A DNA stretch of 32,408 nt from RGIG6374 sp045600965 (GTDB taxonomy: Bacteria; Bacteroidota; Bacteroidia; Bacteroidales; UBA932). The position numbers and the translations under genes were made by a program. Below are positions 1-7,799 of the stretch, piece by piece (position 1 is the stretch's first letter; each line of letters starts with the position of its first letter). The stretch is from NCBI GenBank assembly GCA_045600965.1, contig JAZRYW010000060.1:1-32408 (forward strand), written 5' to 3'. The notes beneath the pieces are model-generated. The model worked only from the letters and a program-made list of their open reading frames with translations, searched no databases and was not told the DNA's origin.

Positions 1-73
1 TAATCAATTAATATTCAATAAATTATGCAACTTTTTCAACTAAATTTCAATGCCTCTCAGAGGCCTCTGCCGG

Positions 74-114
74 ATGGTCAGAATCGGCAGTTTTCAGCAC
101 TTTTTTCTGACCAT
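74..114. repeat. 10-bp inverted repeat (hairpin) near left edge
   Basis: ATGGTCAGAA at 74-83 is exactly complementary to TTCTGACCAT at 105-114, with a 21-nt spacer. A second short palindrome, GCCTCT-C-AGAGGC, lies just upstream at 52-64. Both precede an open frame that has no start codon, so they may mark a recombination junction or a site for a DNA-binding protein. There is no T-run directly after the right arm typical of a terminator, although T-rich sequence follows. The function is unknown. Confidence 0.55.
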
Positions 115-227
115 TTTTCAAACAACTAACTTAACACCCTAACGATAAGGTCGCAAGTCTTATCGCCTACTACGATAAGCTGTCAAAGGAAGAGAAGATT
201 GGAATTTCTGCAGGCGGCTATGACAAG

Positions 228-1016
228 ATGCTTGCTGATCTCTGCGAGTTTGTAAAGGATGCGAACAAGACAGTAAGGACCGTGTTTCAGCTTCAGGAGG
301 ATAATGTCATGCGTGGAGAATATCTCACAGAGTACAATATCATGCCGAGAGATATTCTTGAACTTTTCACTTCAGATGAGCTCAACGAGTTCTGCACAGC
401 AAGACAGATTAAGACTAGAGGCGGTCTTGTAGAGAACATTCTTGCCGTATATAAGGATAACGAGAATCTTCTCGTTGAGAATTATGAGAACATTGGTTTC
501 AGGAACATCAATGCCCTCACAGAGAATGGCGTTGTAATGACGGAAGCCGAACTTGGTGTTACATTCGAGAATGTGACAAAGTACATCTTCGAGAAACTTG
601 GCCTTGAGGTAGATGAAAAGCTTCGTAAAAAACTAAACACTGAAAAGGATAAGATGGATATCCTTCTCCGTACAGGTGATTCTTCGGTGGTTCTTGTGGA
701 ATGTAAGACCGTGAAAGAGAATGGATATAACAAGTTCAGTACGATTTCTCGTCAGGTGAAGTCTTATAAGACTCTTCTTGAAAAGAACGGCTTTATGGTC
801 GAAAAGATTATAATCGTGGCTCCTGATTTCTCTGAGGATTTTGTTGCCGATTGTGGCGATGAGTATACTCTTCCTATCACTCTTCTCAAAGCGGGCTCTC
901 TGGCGGCCATTTATGAGGCTGTAAAGGAGGCCGGGAAGAACAAGTTCACCCTTCAGATGTTCGCAAGGGATATTCTAGTACAGGAAGATAGAATTATCCG
1001 AGTATTGAAGAAATAA
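228..1016 (+). CDS. PD-(D/E)XK nuclease-like protein, probably 5'-truncated
   Basis: A 262-residue frame if translation starts at the ATG at 228. The same frame is open back to a stop at 132-134, and the extra residues (for example KLSKEEKIGISAGGYDK) look like real protein, but no ATG, GTG or TTG precedes 228. The C-terminal half carries a PD-(D/E)XK-like core: DKMDILL (about residue 143), then VVLVECKTV (about 155), followed by an alpha/beta pattern, as in restriction-endonuclease-like domains. The N-terminal half is helical and was not recognised. The downstream ion-channel gene begins 4 nt after the stop, which suggests one transcript. Inference: the N-terminus was lost at a junction near 113-135, leaving a truncated gene or one initiating at 228. 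No substrate or partner can be named. Confidence 0.6.
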   Translation: MLADLCEFVKDANKTVRTVFQLQEDNVMRGEYLTEYNIMPRDILELFTSDELNEFCTARQIKTRGGLVENILAVYKDNENLLVENYENIGFRNINALTENGVVMTEAELGVTFENVTKYIFEKLGLEVDEKLRKKLNTEKDKMDILLRTGDSSVVLVECKTVKENGYNKFSTISRQVKSYKTLLEKNGFMVEKIIIVAPDFSEDFVADCGDEYTLPITLLKAGSLAAIYEAVKEAGKNKFTLQMFARDILVQEDRIIRVLKK

Positions 1017-1020
1017 TCAC

Positions 1021-1776
1021 ATGCGGAAATTTTTTACCGATGACAGGATAATGCTGGCAATGGTGGTGCTGAATACCTGCACCATCTTCGCTGGTGGATT
1101 TGGCAAGGCACCGGGCGTTTTTCTGTTCATTGACTCATTCTTCACGTTACTGTTTATCTGTGAGGCTATCGTGAAGATAAGGGTGTATGGTTGGAACACC
1201 TATTGGAAAGAGCATTGGAACAAGTTTGACTTTATCATTACACTTGTTGCAATTCCTTCCCTTGCAAATCTATTCATCGAAGGAGTTGTGGCTACGAATA
1301 TTATTTTATCGCTTCGAACATTGAGAGTGTTCAAGAGCCTCAGGCTCCTGAAGTTTATCCCTAATATCAATGGGCTGTTTCGTGGCATAGGCTTGGCAAT
1401 GAAGGCATCGCTTGTCGTTACGATTGCTTTCGTAGTCCTAATGCTAATTATTGCAATTCTGTCTTCGGCTATCTTCGGCAATATGGCACCGGAGCTTTTC
1501 GGAGATCCGGGTGCGTCTCTCTTTACAATCTTCAGACTGTTTACTGGTGATGGATGGAGTGAAATACCTGTCGAGATTACCGGAGGTGAGATAGGCTTGC
1601 TCAGTCGTCTTGTTAAGCTGGGCTTCGCCGTTCTTTTCTTTGCGGGAGGCATACTCGGCCTCTCTCTTGTCAATTCCATATTTGTTGATGCTATGGCAAG
1701 CGACAACAACGACGAGGTCCTTGAACGCTTGGACAAATTGGAGAAGATGATAGAAGACCTTAACAAAGAGAAATAA
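1021..1776 (+). CDS. voltage-gated ion channel, NaChBac-like single-repeat (Ion_trans)
   Basis: A 251-residue, six-helix membrane protein matching the bacterial voltage-gated Na+/Ca2+ channel plan. S1 is near residues 7-27. S2 contains the conserved acid in LFICEAIVKI. S3 contains the conserved Asp in NKFDFIITLVAIP. S4 has basic residues every third position (LRTLRVFKSLRLLKF). S5 follows near 120-145, then a pore loop with filter FTGDGWSEIP, an S6 ending NSIFVDAM, and a C-terminal coiled coil (EVLERLDKLEKMIEDL) like the tetramerising tail of NaChBac. Family members usually have TLESW in the filter. Here Glu is replaced by Asp within TGDGW, so ion selectivity cannot be inferred. The gene starts 4 nt after the nuclease-like frame and is probably co-transcribed with it. 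It appears intact, unlike its neighbours. Confidence 0.88.
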   Translation: MRKFFTDDRIMLAMVVLNTCTIFAGGFGKAPGVFLFIDSFFTLLFICEAIVKIRVYGWNTYWKEHWNKFDFIITLVAIPSLANLFIEGVVATNIILSLRTLRVFKSLRLLKFIPNINGLFRGIGLAMKASLVVTIAFVVLMLIIAILSSAIFGNMAPELFGDPGASLFTIFRLFTGDGWSEIPVEITGGEIGLLSRLVKLGFAVLFFAGGILGLSLVNSIFVDAMASDNNDEVLERLDKLEKMIEDLNKEK

Positions 1777-2271
1777 AACCTGTTTATCAAATGTCTGTTC
1801 TGCGGGTAATCACGATATGCTATATATATACTGGAACGGACGCTACATTTTAGGGAATTGATTGATATATGGGAGAAATGTTAGCCAAATGTTAGCCCCA
1901 AAAATAAAAACCGCATTCCAGATATCTAGAATGCGGTTTTTCGTGACTCCTACAGAATGGGGTTAATCCTTTGATTTACAGGATTTTACTATAAATTTTC
2001 GGAGTGATTTTAGCTATTTAAGCCGTTGTTACTCTGAATGTTGCTGTTTTACCGGTATCCTTTGGCTCCGGTAACTTACTGATGCCTCCCGGAGACATAA
2101 TTACGAGATATGTGAGCCAAATCGGAGCCAGGATTTCCAATCCGGCGTGAAGCTTTGCAGCAGGGTATAACAATTGTGCGAATATTGTCACAGAAAAGGT
2201 GGACAAGGATACGGCCCTGATGGAATTGAGGCTGGCTCCTATTTGGGTTAGAGAAACTATTTTGAGAATGT
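1777..2271. other. gene-poor eroded accessory sequence
   Basis: No intact gene is visible. The stretch holds a perfect tandem pair of the 11-mer AAATGTTAGCC (1876-1886 and 1887-1897), a strong terminator hairpin, and plus-strand sequence that reads as decayed protein. From about 2027 a frame running through LLMPPGDIITRYVSQIG (near 2080) meets one in-frame stop at about 2148. It then resumes (TEKVDKDTALMELRLAPIW) and ends at 2277, just before the AbiEii-like remnant. A 92-codon open frame on the minus strand (2018-2296) has implausible composition. I could not identify the parent gene. Confidence 0.4.
1906..1941. terminator. bidirectional intrinsic terminator
   Basis: A perfect 13-bp stem: AAAAACCGCATTC (1906-1918) pairs with GAATGCGGTTTTT (1929-1941) around a 10-nt loop. 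A-run and T-run flanks make it usable on both strands. It would end the transcript of the nuclease-like and ion-channel genes. Confidence 0.85.
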
Positions 2272-2376
2272 ATGAATAAATGGTTGGAGATTTCATCTGC
2301 TCAACGAGCGCAGATTTTACAGCAGGTAGCTATTGCCCGGCATTTGGATGCTGCGGCGAAAGCTGAAAGCATATGA
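2272..2376 (+). pseudogene. remnant resembling the N-terminus of an AbiEii-family toxin
   Basis: A 34-codon frame begins MNKWLEISSAQRAQILQQV. This resembles, from memory, the N-terminus of AbiEii/AbiGii-type nucleotidyltransferase toxins in Bacteroidota, which typically start MNKWLEL, continue with an Ile-Leu-Gln-Gln-rich helix, and then have an EKDWW motif. Here the frame ends (AKAESI, stop) before any EKDWW motif or catalytic domain, so at most a fragment survives. It overlaps the end of the preceding degraded frame, as paired antitoxin-toxin genes often do. The fragment is short, so the assignment is tentative; a spurious small frame is the alternative. Confidence 0.4.
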
Positions 2377-2382
2377 ATAATG

Positions 2383-2443
2383 CAAGTTTCGCAAGCTCTC
2401 ACTTCACTTTGATTATCAACGACATAAGTACTTGCGAAACTTG
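2383..2443 (+). repeat. 60-bp dispersed palindromic repeat, copy A
   Basis: 13-bp perfect arms CAAGTTTCGCAAG (2383-2395) and CTTGCGAAACTTG (2431-2443) flank a 35-nt interior containing TCACTTCACTTTGATTATCA. The 60-bp stretch matches the reverse complement of 32271-32330 at 57 of 60 positions by eye. It lies 25 nt upstream of the start of the TPR/HTH regulator gene, in the same orientation relative to that gene as the other full copy has to merR. Confidence 0.85.
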
Positions 2444-2468
2444 AGCGAAAGAACTAATCCGTTTAGAT

Positions 2469-4079
2469 ATGAAAACGCATTTGTGGATTCTCTCGGTTAT
2501 TCTTTTATTGTACGCTGTTATCGGATGCTCCAGACCTCAAGCCCAGCAAACGCTTGATGACGTCGCCGCATTCATCGAGGCACGTCCTGACAGCGCCCTT
2601 GCGGTATTGCGCTCGATGCCGGTGCCGGGCCAGAAGGCACTGGAGGCAAAGCAGGCCCTGCTTCATTCAATGGCTCTAGACAAATGTTACATCGACCTGA
2701 AAACCGACAGCATACTGGCTCCCGCAATCAATTATTTCACTCGCCATGGTAATGCCGACGACAGACTGAAGATGTGCTATTATCGTGCGCGCCTTTCCGA
2801 AAACGCAGGAGATAGCGAGGCCGCGATGGAATATGCGATTGGTGCATTGAAATATGTAGGATTATGCCAGGATAAGAGATCATCCGGAAGATTGTATAGC
2901 ATCATTGCTCAGTTCTACGCCGAATACTATGACTATGAGAAAGCTCTTGAATACCTGAAGTTGGCAAAGTCACAATATGAGGAAGCCGAGTATGATGCAG
3001 GAGTGGAAATTTCCATTCTGGATATTTCAGCAATGCTTTCAGGGGTAGAAAAATACTCTGAATCATTGGATATCCTCGAGAATTTCCCATATGACATATC
3101 CCGAATGAATAATACAAGACAGGATATATATTATTCTCGGTATATTCATTCCTTACTGAGTATTGGCAATGTCGCAAAAGCGGATTCTGTTTCAAGAATT
3201 GCAATGGAGTCATTGAGCGCTCCCAAACGGACATTGCTGGATGTTGCTCGGACATTCAATTCCATGAGTAATGCAGAAATGGCGCTTCCCGTATTGTCTC
3301 AATACTCAGCCTCGAATCCACTTACTTCAAAGTATTATCTTGCCCTAGTCAATTCCTTGCGCAGTGTCGGGCAATATGAAGCTGCAAGCAATGCTAACAT
3401 CGAGCTGGACCGCTTGATAGAAGAAGATTATTGGAAAAAGCTTCATCAAAAAACGTTATATGCTGAGCAACAGTATAAACTTGAGCAGGTAATCAAGGAT
3501 GAAAAACGCAGAAAATCAATTCTTTTATTGATAATTATTGTTCTTGCATCTTCATTTATCACAGGAACTTGTTTTTTCTTGTCAAAAATTAAGAGAAAAG
3601 ATCGAGAGAATAAAGCAGCAAAGGAGATGTACGAAGATCTGCTTCAGGAGAAGCTTTCTCTTGAAAAGGTGGTTGAGAATAATTGTCGATTAAATCCTAG
3701 CACAAATCTACTTTTACGTTATCGAATAGAGGAACTAGACAAGTTCTTGATTGAAAGAAGATATCCGGGGACAATCAGGAACAGTAAAAATATCACAGAC
3801 ATATTGTTAAAGAGGGATGATCTTTTGGAGACTCTGGCCATTCTCCAAGAAACAAGTGACCCATCATTCTGCCAAAGGTTGAGGGATAACGGATTATCCG
3901 AAGTTGAGATAGGATTTTGTACGTTGTGCTTGCTTGGGATTACAGGAAAGGAAATGGTCACTATTTTCAATGGAAGAACCGGATATAATATATCGTCTGA
4001 AATAAGAAAGAAACTGGGACTTACAAGGAATGATGCTGTTCTTTCTTCATTCCTTTCTTCCATTAGAGAAGGGTACTGA
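2469..4079 (+). CDS. membrane-anchored TPR protein with C-terminal HTH-like domain
   Basis: 536 residues. An N-terminal lipoprotein signal ends ...LYAVIGC with lipobox Cys20. Residues about 25-340 are helical TPR-type repeats (pairs such as EKALEYLKLAKSQYEEAEY). A single transmembrane helix (about 350-372, ILLLIIIVLASSFITGTCFF) is followed by a charged coiled region. The C-terminal 65 residues (LSEVEIGFCTLCLLGITGKE onward) resemble the LuxR-like helix-turn-helix tail of Bacteroidota signal-peptide/TPR/TM/HTH regulators. Such proteins are thought to sense envelope or peptide signals and act from the inner membrane. The signal could also be a plain signal anchor rather than a lipobox. The next genes are a C10-peptidase fragment and a lipoprotein, which may have been its regulatory targets. 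The sensed signal is unknown. Confidence 0.8.
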   Translation: MKTHLWILSVILLLYAVIGCSRPQAQQTLDDVAAFIEARPDSALAVLRSMPVPGQKALEAKQALLHSMALDKCYIDLKTDSILAPAINYFTRHGNADDRLKMCYYRARLSENAGDSEAAMEYAIGALKYVGLCQDKRSSGRLYSIIAQFYAEYYDYEKALEYLKLAKSQYEEAEYDAGVEISILDISAMLSGVEKYSESLDILENFPYDISRMNNTRQDIYYSRYIHSLLSIGNVAKADSVSRIAMESLSAPKRTLLDVARTFNSMSNAEMALPVLSQYSASNPLTSKYYLALVNSLRSVGQYEAASNANIELDRLIEEDYWKKLHQKTLYAEQQYKLEQVIKDEKRRKSILLLIIIVLASSFITGTCFFLSKIKRKDRENKAAKEMYEDLLQEKLSLEKVVENNCRLNPSTNLLLRYRIEELDKFLIERRYPGTIRNSKNITDILLKRDDLLETLAILQETSDPSFCQRLRDNGLSEVEIGFCTLCLLGITGKEMVTIFNGRTGYNISSEIRKKLGLTRNDAVLSSFLSSIREGY

Positions 4080-4143
4080 TGACGTGTGAAATCATTTTGT
4101 ATATCTCATTGATTATCAATATGCATCAGCTTGACTTTGTGAA

Positions 4144-4530
4144 ATGATAATTTTGGACGCATATGGGGTTATTCCTAAATTTGCAAAAAGAATTTCAACA
4201 AAAAAACCCGTCATTATGTGTGGATGGTCTCTCTTTAGTCTTACCGAAAGCCACTACTGGGTTGTGGACGGCTTAAAACACGACAGCAATGGATATTATA
4301 TTCATTGTAATTGGGGATGGAATGGTGATAAAAACGGATGGTTTGCATCCGACTGCATCCGTTCAACTTGTGGCCATCCCTTCGACAATGGCACCAATGG
4401 CCCTTCAACGGGCGGTAATGAATGGGGCAATATTATTGTCTACTCATATGATAAATATTCTACAAAACCAATAGTATATGAAGACGAACTCAGCAATAGG
4501 AGGATTCAATATGTTCCTGGGACGATTTAA
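4144..4530 (+). pseudogene. C10 (streptopain-like) peptidase, C-terminal fragment
   Basis: 128 residues matching only the last part of C10 cysteine peptidases. RPVIM-like KPVIMCGWS precedes the catalytic-His segment ESHYWVVDGL. Then comes the Trp/Asn-rich segment IHCNWGWNGDKNGWF, usual near the C-terminus of the catalytic domain. The signal peptide, propeptide and the half bearing the catalytic Cys are missing. The upstream frame is closed by a stop at 4132-4134, and the 64-bp gap to the regulator gene holds no trace of them. It cannot be an active peptidase as it stands. Inference: a deletion joined the region downstream of the regulator gene to the peptidase C-terminus. Its last 20 nt overlap the next gene's start. 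Confidence 0.75.
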
Positions 4531-5116
4531 AATGGTTGTTTTGCCCATATTCTTTAGCTTCTTCTTTTTTGCCGGCTGTAATAAAGAGGAATATGTCGTG
4601 ATAGATCCAAGTTATATATACAAACCTGATACTCCGAAAATTCAAGGACAATATATCTTCATTGAGCCACACTTGCCATATGATGTGGATTTCAATTACT
4701 ATAGTCGAGATTATTATCAGGCTATGGATACAATCCTGACCTTCAAAGGATACCGTGAAAAGATGAACTACCAGGATAGACAAAGTTTGGGATGGTGTAT
4801 GCTTGACTGGCGTATAAACAGTATCGATGTCATCACCCTTGTCGACTATGATTCGGCACACCCTGAAGGGTCTTCTTTGAACGATTTGCTGGGCTTAAAA
4901 TACTATTATAAGTTTCAGGAGATAGAAAGGCCATTGAGCGTTTTCAAATATGGAGACTTGATGCTTGCGGACTACTATCCCTATCGAGATAATCGGGATA
5001 CTAAAGGGTCGTTGTATTTATTTTTCCTTGATCAAGATAAGCCGTGGCTCAAAGCCGGTTCGTACGAAGTGCATATCGAGGATGCATTCGGCAGATCGTT
5101 CGTGCTAAAGCAGTGA
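4511..5116 (+). CDS. small lipoprotein of unknown function next to C10 peptidase remnant
   Basis: 201 residues from the ATG at 4511. This start is favoured over the upstream ATG at 4478 because AGGAGG lies 7 nt before it and it gives a clean lipoprotein signal (MFLGRFKMVVLPIFFSFFFF then AGC, lipid Cys23). The mature protein is rich in Tyr and Asp with no motif I recognise. Residues 24-50 form an extended Pro/Tyr-rich linker. The gene start overlaps the end of the C10-peptidase fragment, so the two were probably one operon. Bacteroides C10 peptidases are often encoded beside small secreted or lipid-anchored partner proteins, including inhibitors. An inhibitor or partner role here is only inference from position. 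Confidence 0.72.
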   Translation: MFLGRFKMVVLPIFFSFFFFAGCNKEEYVVIDPSYIYKPDTPKIQGQYIFIEPHLPYDVDFNYYSRDYYQAMDTILTFKGYREKMNYQDRQSLGWCMLDWRINSIDVITLVDYDSAHPEGSSLNDLLGLKYYYKFQEIERPLSVFKYGDLMLADYYPYRDNRDTKGSLYLFFLDQDKPWLKAGSYEVHIEDAFGRSFVLKQ

Positions 5117-5125
5117 ATATCCTTC

Positions 5126-5162
5126 TCAAGTTTCGCAAGTATTTGGAATCTGCGAAACTTGA
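5126..5162. repeat. short relative of the CAAGTTTCGCA palindrome
   Basis: 12-bp perfect arms TCAAGTTTCGCA (5126-5137) and TGCGAAACTTGA (5151-5162) around a 13-nt loop. The arms match those of the full 60-bp repeats at 2383 and 32271, but the interior core is absent. It sits between the convergent ends of the lipoprotein gene (5116) and the ostA-like gene (5184), so it could act as a shared transcript end. It has no clear T-run. Confidence 0.75.
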
Positions 5163-5183
5163 ATTCAATAATATCAAATAGTA

Positions 5184-7799
5184 TCAGAAGAGGCTGTCTC
5201 TTTGGAAAATTGTCGAAAGCCAGTGCCAGAAGCCCTTTGCGGGCTTTTCGGGACGGCTGCGACGGTCAGCCTTCTGCTGCTTCATTTCGGCCTTGCGCTG
5301 TTTCGTCTCTGCCTTCGACAGCCTGCGTTGAGCCTTCCGGTCAGGCTTGTCAAGAGAAAGCTGCCTGATCTCGGGCTGAACCTCGAAGACAGCCTCGGGC
5401 GTGACTTCCGCCTCGGGTTCCGGCGCAACGACAGGCTCAGGAGCGACGACAGGCTCAGGAATCACTGCAGGTTCAGAAACTTCTGTAACGGGATCATCGA
5501 CAGCCGACGGCTCGGATTCCAGCTCCGGCTCCGTCACAGGCTCCGTCACAGGCTCCGTCTCGGGTACCTCCTCCGGCTCCGCCATTGGCTGCGGCTCTTC
5601 CTCCATCTGCGGGGCGGCGACAGGCTTCGCCACGGGAAGAGCGGGTTCCTCCCTTACGGGCGCTATGCTGTCCGCAACGGGCATCAGAAGCGTGGAAATT
5701 GTGTCTGCAACCATCACGGGCGCAGCGGCCGTGGAGTCAACGGCCGTGGAGTCGGCGGCAGGCTCGGGGTTAAGCGCGTTTGCGAGTTTCAGCGAATCGC
5801 GCACTTCTATCTCCCGCCTTATCTTCTTGATGTAATTGTCAAAGTATTCGTTGGTATAGCGATATCTGGGGAATGTGACCTTGTCATAATAGGCCCTGTT
5901 AGTCTTTCTTATCGTCGCGTCCGTCAGATCGAAGCGGTTCTTCGGGCGGTCGTTCTCGAGCCATTTGAAGTCCTTGAGGAAATTGCGGGCGGAATCGACC
6001 TGCAACAGTGGATATGCGTCGTTCTTGGCGGACTCATAATAATAGTTCCTCTCGGAACGGTTGTCCTTGAGATATGAACGCATCTGCTTGGCTTCCTTGA
6101 AGTTGACGGTGGTCACCCTGCCCTCTTCCACAAGATAGAAAATGGCCGTCATACCTCCCAGGGCGTCAAACCGTTCAAGTTCGTTGTCCTTGAAGTAGCC
6201 TATCATCTCAACGGACTTTATCTGGTTGAAATGCAGCGAGTCGTGCTGCGACACTATCATCGCGTTCTCCTTCATCCCGCCGCGATGAAGGGCGCGGTCC
6301 CTGATGAGGAGTTTCATTTCATTGGCTGTAAGCTGATTGGTGACGTCGTTCCACAGGACAGGGTCGAGGTGAAGACGCGCCACGGAATCGAGGGTGTTGA
6401 ACAGCATCGAGTCGCACCGCGCCTGAAGGTCCGAACGGAACATCCTCACATTGCGGGTCGCCTCAATGAAATACACCTCGGAAGTGTCTACCGGCGGTGC
6501 CGGGGGCTCGATTGCAAGGGAGTCGGCAGGCAACGCGAGCGCGGCCGAATCGGCAGGCAGCGTCAGGGCGGTCGAATCAGTCACCGCTCCGACAAGGCTG
6601 TCCGCAGGCGCAGCAGTATCCGCCTGCGCCGTCAGGGCTTTCAGATCCCCGCGATCCTTGGTGGCTCCGATGTTCTTGAGTTTCTCCTCTTCGGCCTTTG
6701 CACGCTCCTCGGCCTTCTGCTGAAGCATTTTCCCTATGGGGTCATCCATCAGTTCTTTGACGCGGTCCTCGGCGGCGGACAGTTCCCCGCTGCTGACAAC
6801 ATCGTGCCGCTCGGTGTGAAGTTTCATATAACCCGCCGCCACGAAGAGCGAATCGGGCTCATCTTTCTCGTTCACACCGTAATAGAGATATACCGGATGG
6901 CGGGTCAGTTCGACAGTATTGCGGACAGGCCCTGAGGAAGTGTCCCTGTAGGCAAGCATACGGTCGGTGATGAACATCGACTTGTGCGCGGTGTCAAGGG
7001 CCTGGGCATTCGACAGCAGTTCGAGAGTCCCCGCAGTACGGTCATAGTTAAGAGTGTCGCACCATACCTCATACGAGGGGTCGTTGACATAGACGTATTT
7101 GTTGAAGGATATATGACCGGTGTTCCTGTTGTAGTGGCCGGCGTGTGCGGAAAGGAACTTGTCATCCTTCCAGAGATATGTGTTCGTGCCGAAATATGCC
7201 GTATTCTCATCGGTTGCATAGTCGAGGGAATTGCTCTTCAGGAAAAGGGAATCGCTGAAGAACTCCACGTCGCGGTCGAAGTGGAAAACGTGCTCCCTGG
7301 AGTCGTAACGGCCGCTGTTGGACTCTATCGTGGCCCCATTCCCGTCACGCATAGCCGCCCCATTGCGGAACGTGGCCACGCTGTCGCTGGTGTTGTAGTC
7401 AAGATAACGGGTGCGGAGAGTGTTCCTGTCCTTGTCCTGGAGCTGGACCACTTCTCCCCTGAACTGGGCCAGGTTCTCCTTTATTATGTAATGGAGTCTC
7501 TCCGAGGTCAGCAGGGTCCCCTCCTGCGCAAGCTGGACGTGGCCCTTCGCATCGATGTATTCGGCCTTGACATTCCAGAAGGCGGTATCGCAAAGGAGGT
7601 AGGTATTGTTATGAAGGAAACGTACGTGGCCTTCGGCTTTCCTGTAGGTCTGGCCGAACTGCTCCACTATTGACACGCTCTGCGCTTCCAGAAGCCTGAC
7701 GAGCGAATCCTGCCCCGCACTCTGCTGGGCCACGGCACAGAGAGATGAAACGGACAGGGCCGCAATGCACAGAAAGGTCTTCCGGAAACTCATCTTCAT
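5184..7799 (-). CDS. OstA/LptA-like outer-membrane biogenesis protein
   Basis: 871 residues from the ATG at 7799, whose ATGA overlaps the stop of the surA-like gene; an ATG two codons later is also possible. A signal peptide (FLCIAALSVSSLCAVAQ) precedes repeated OstA-type beta segments (for example YRKAEGHVRFLHNNTYLLCD, then AEYIDAKGHVQLAQEGTLL). Related segments continue to about residue 560. Known OstA/LptA domains bind lipopolysaccharide in the periplasm, and long OstA-like proteins are common in Bacteroidota. Residues about 690-820 are a low-complexity Pro/Glu/Val/Ala linker with short tandem repeats. The last 50 residues are strongly basic (Lys/Arg/Gln) and end in WHWLSTIFQRDSLF. It is the last gene of the guaB operon. 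The tail may be an anchoring or interaction element; this is inference. Confidence 0.85.
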   Translation of the reverse strand: MKMSFRKTFLCIAALSVSSLCAVAQQSAGQDSLVRLLEAQSVSIVEQFGQTYRKAEGHVRFLHNNTYLLCDTAFWNVKAEYIDAKGHVQLAQEGTLLTSERLHYIIKENLAQFRGEVVQLQDKDRNTLRTRYLDYNTSDSVATFRNGAAMRDGNGATIESNSGRYDSREHVFHFDRDVEFFSDSLFLKSNSLDYATDENTAYFGTNTYLWKDDKFLSAHAGHYNRNTGHISFNKYVYVNDPSYEVWCDTLNYDRTAGTLELLSNAQALDTAHKSMFITDRMLAYRDTSSGPVRNTVELTRHPVYLYYGVNEKDEPDSLFVAAGYMKLHTERHDVVSSGELSAAEDRVKELMDDPIGKMLQQKAEERAKAEEEKLKNIGATKDRGDLKALTAQADTAAPADSLVGAVTDSTALTLPADSAALALPADSLAIEPPAPPVDTSEVYFIEATRNVRMFRSDLQARCDSMLFNTLDSVARLHLDPVLWNDVTNQLTANEMKLLIRDRALHRGGMKENAMIVSQHDSLHFNQIKSVEMIGYFKDNELERFDALGGMTAIFYLVEEGRVTTVNFKEAKQMRSYLKDNRSERNYYYESAKNDAYPLLQVDSARNFLKDFKWLENDRPKNRFDLTDATIRKTNRAYYDKVTFPRYRYTNEYFDNYIKKIRREIEVRDSLKLANALNPEPAADSTAVDSTAAAPVMVADTISTLLMPVADSIAPVREEPALPVAKPVAAPQMEEEPQPMAEPEEVPETEPVTEPVTEPELESEPSAVDDPVTEVSEPAVIPEPVVAPEPVVAPEPEAEVTPEAVFEVQPEIRQLSLDKPDRKAQRRLSKAETKQRKAEMKQQKADRRSRPEKPAKGFWHWLSTIFQRDSLF
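5425..5560. repeat. tandem repeats encoding the Pro/Glu-rich linker
   Basis: Two near-identical 18-bp units (5425-5442 and 5443-5460, core CGACAGGCTCAGGA) and tandem 12-bp units (GGCTCCGTCACA, from about 5527) lie inside the ostA-like gene. They encode repeated EPVVAP and TEPV peptides. Unit lengths are multiples of three, so copy-number change would alter linker length without a frameshift. Confidence 0.75.

Noticed and set aside
25..129. 34-codon frame at the left edge
   Set aside because: There is no ribosome binding site or recognisable domain, and it crosses the inverted repeat; it is too short to support.
2018..2296. 92-codon open frame on the minus strand
   Set aside because: It has unlikely protein composition and no recognisable domain, and it lies opposite plus-strand sequence that looks like decayed coding DNA.
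4109..4119. TTGATTATCAA before the C10 fragment as a fourth copy of the 60-bp repeat
   Set aside because: Only 11 bp of the repeat interior match and the GTTTCGC arms are absent, so chance is a sufficient explanation.
5202..6077. Long open frame antisense to the ostA-like gene
   Set aside because: It is Arg/Leu/Gly-rich shadow translation of the GC-rich linker region; the minus-strand frame has a signal peptide and family-like domains.
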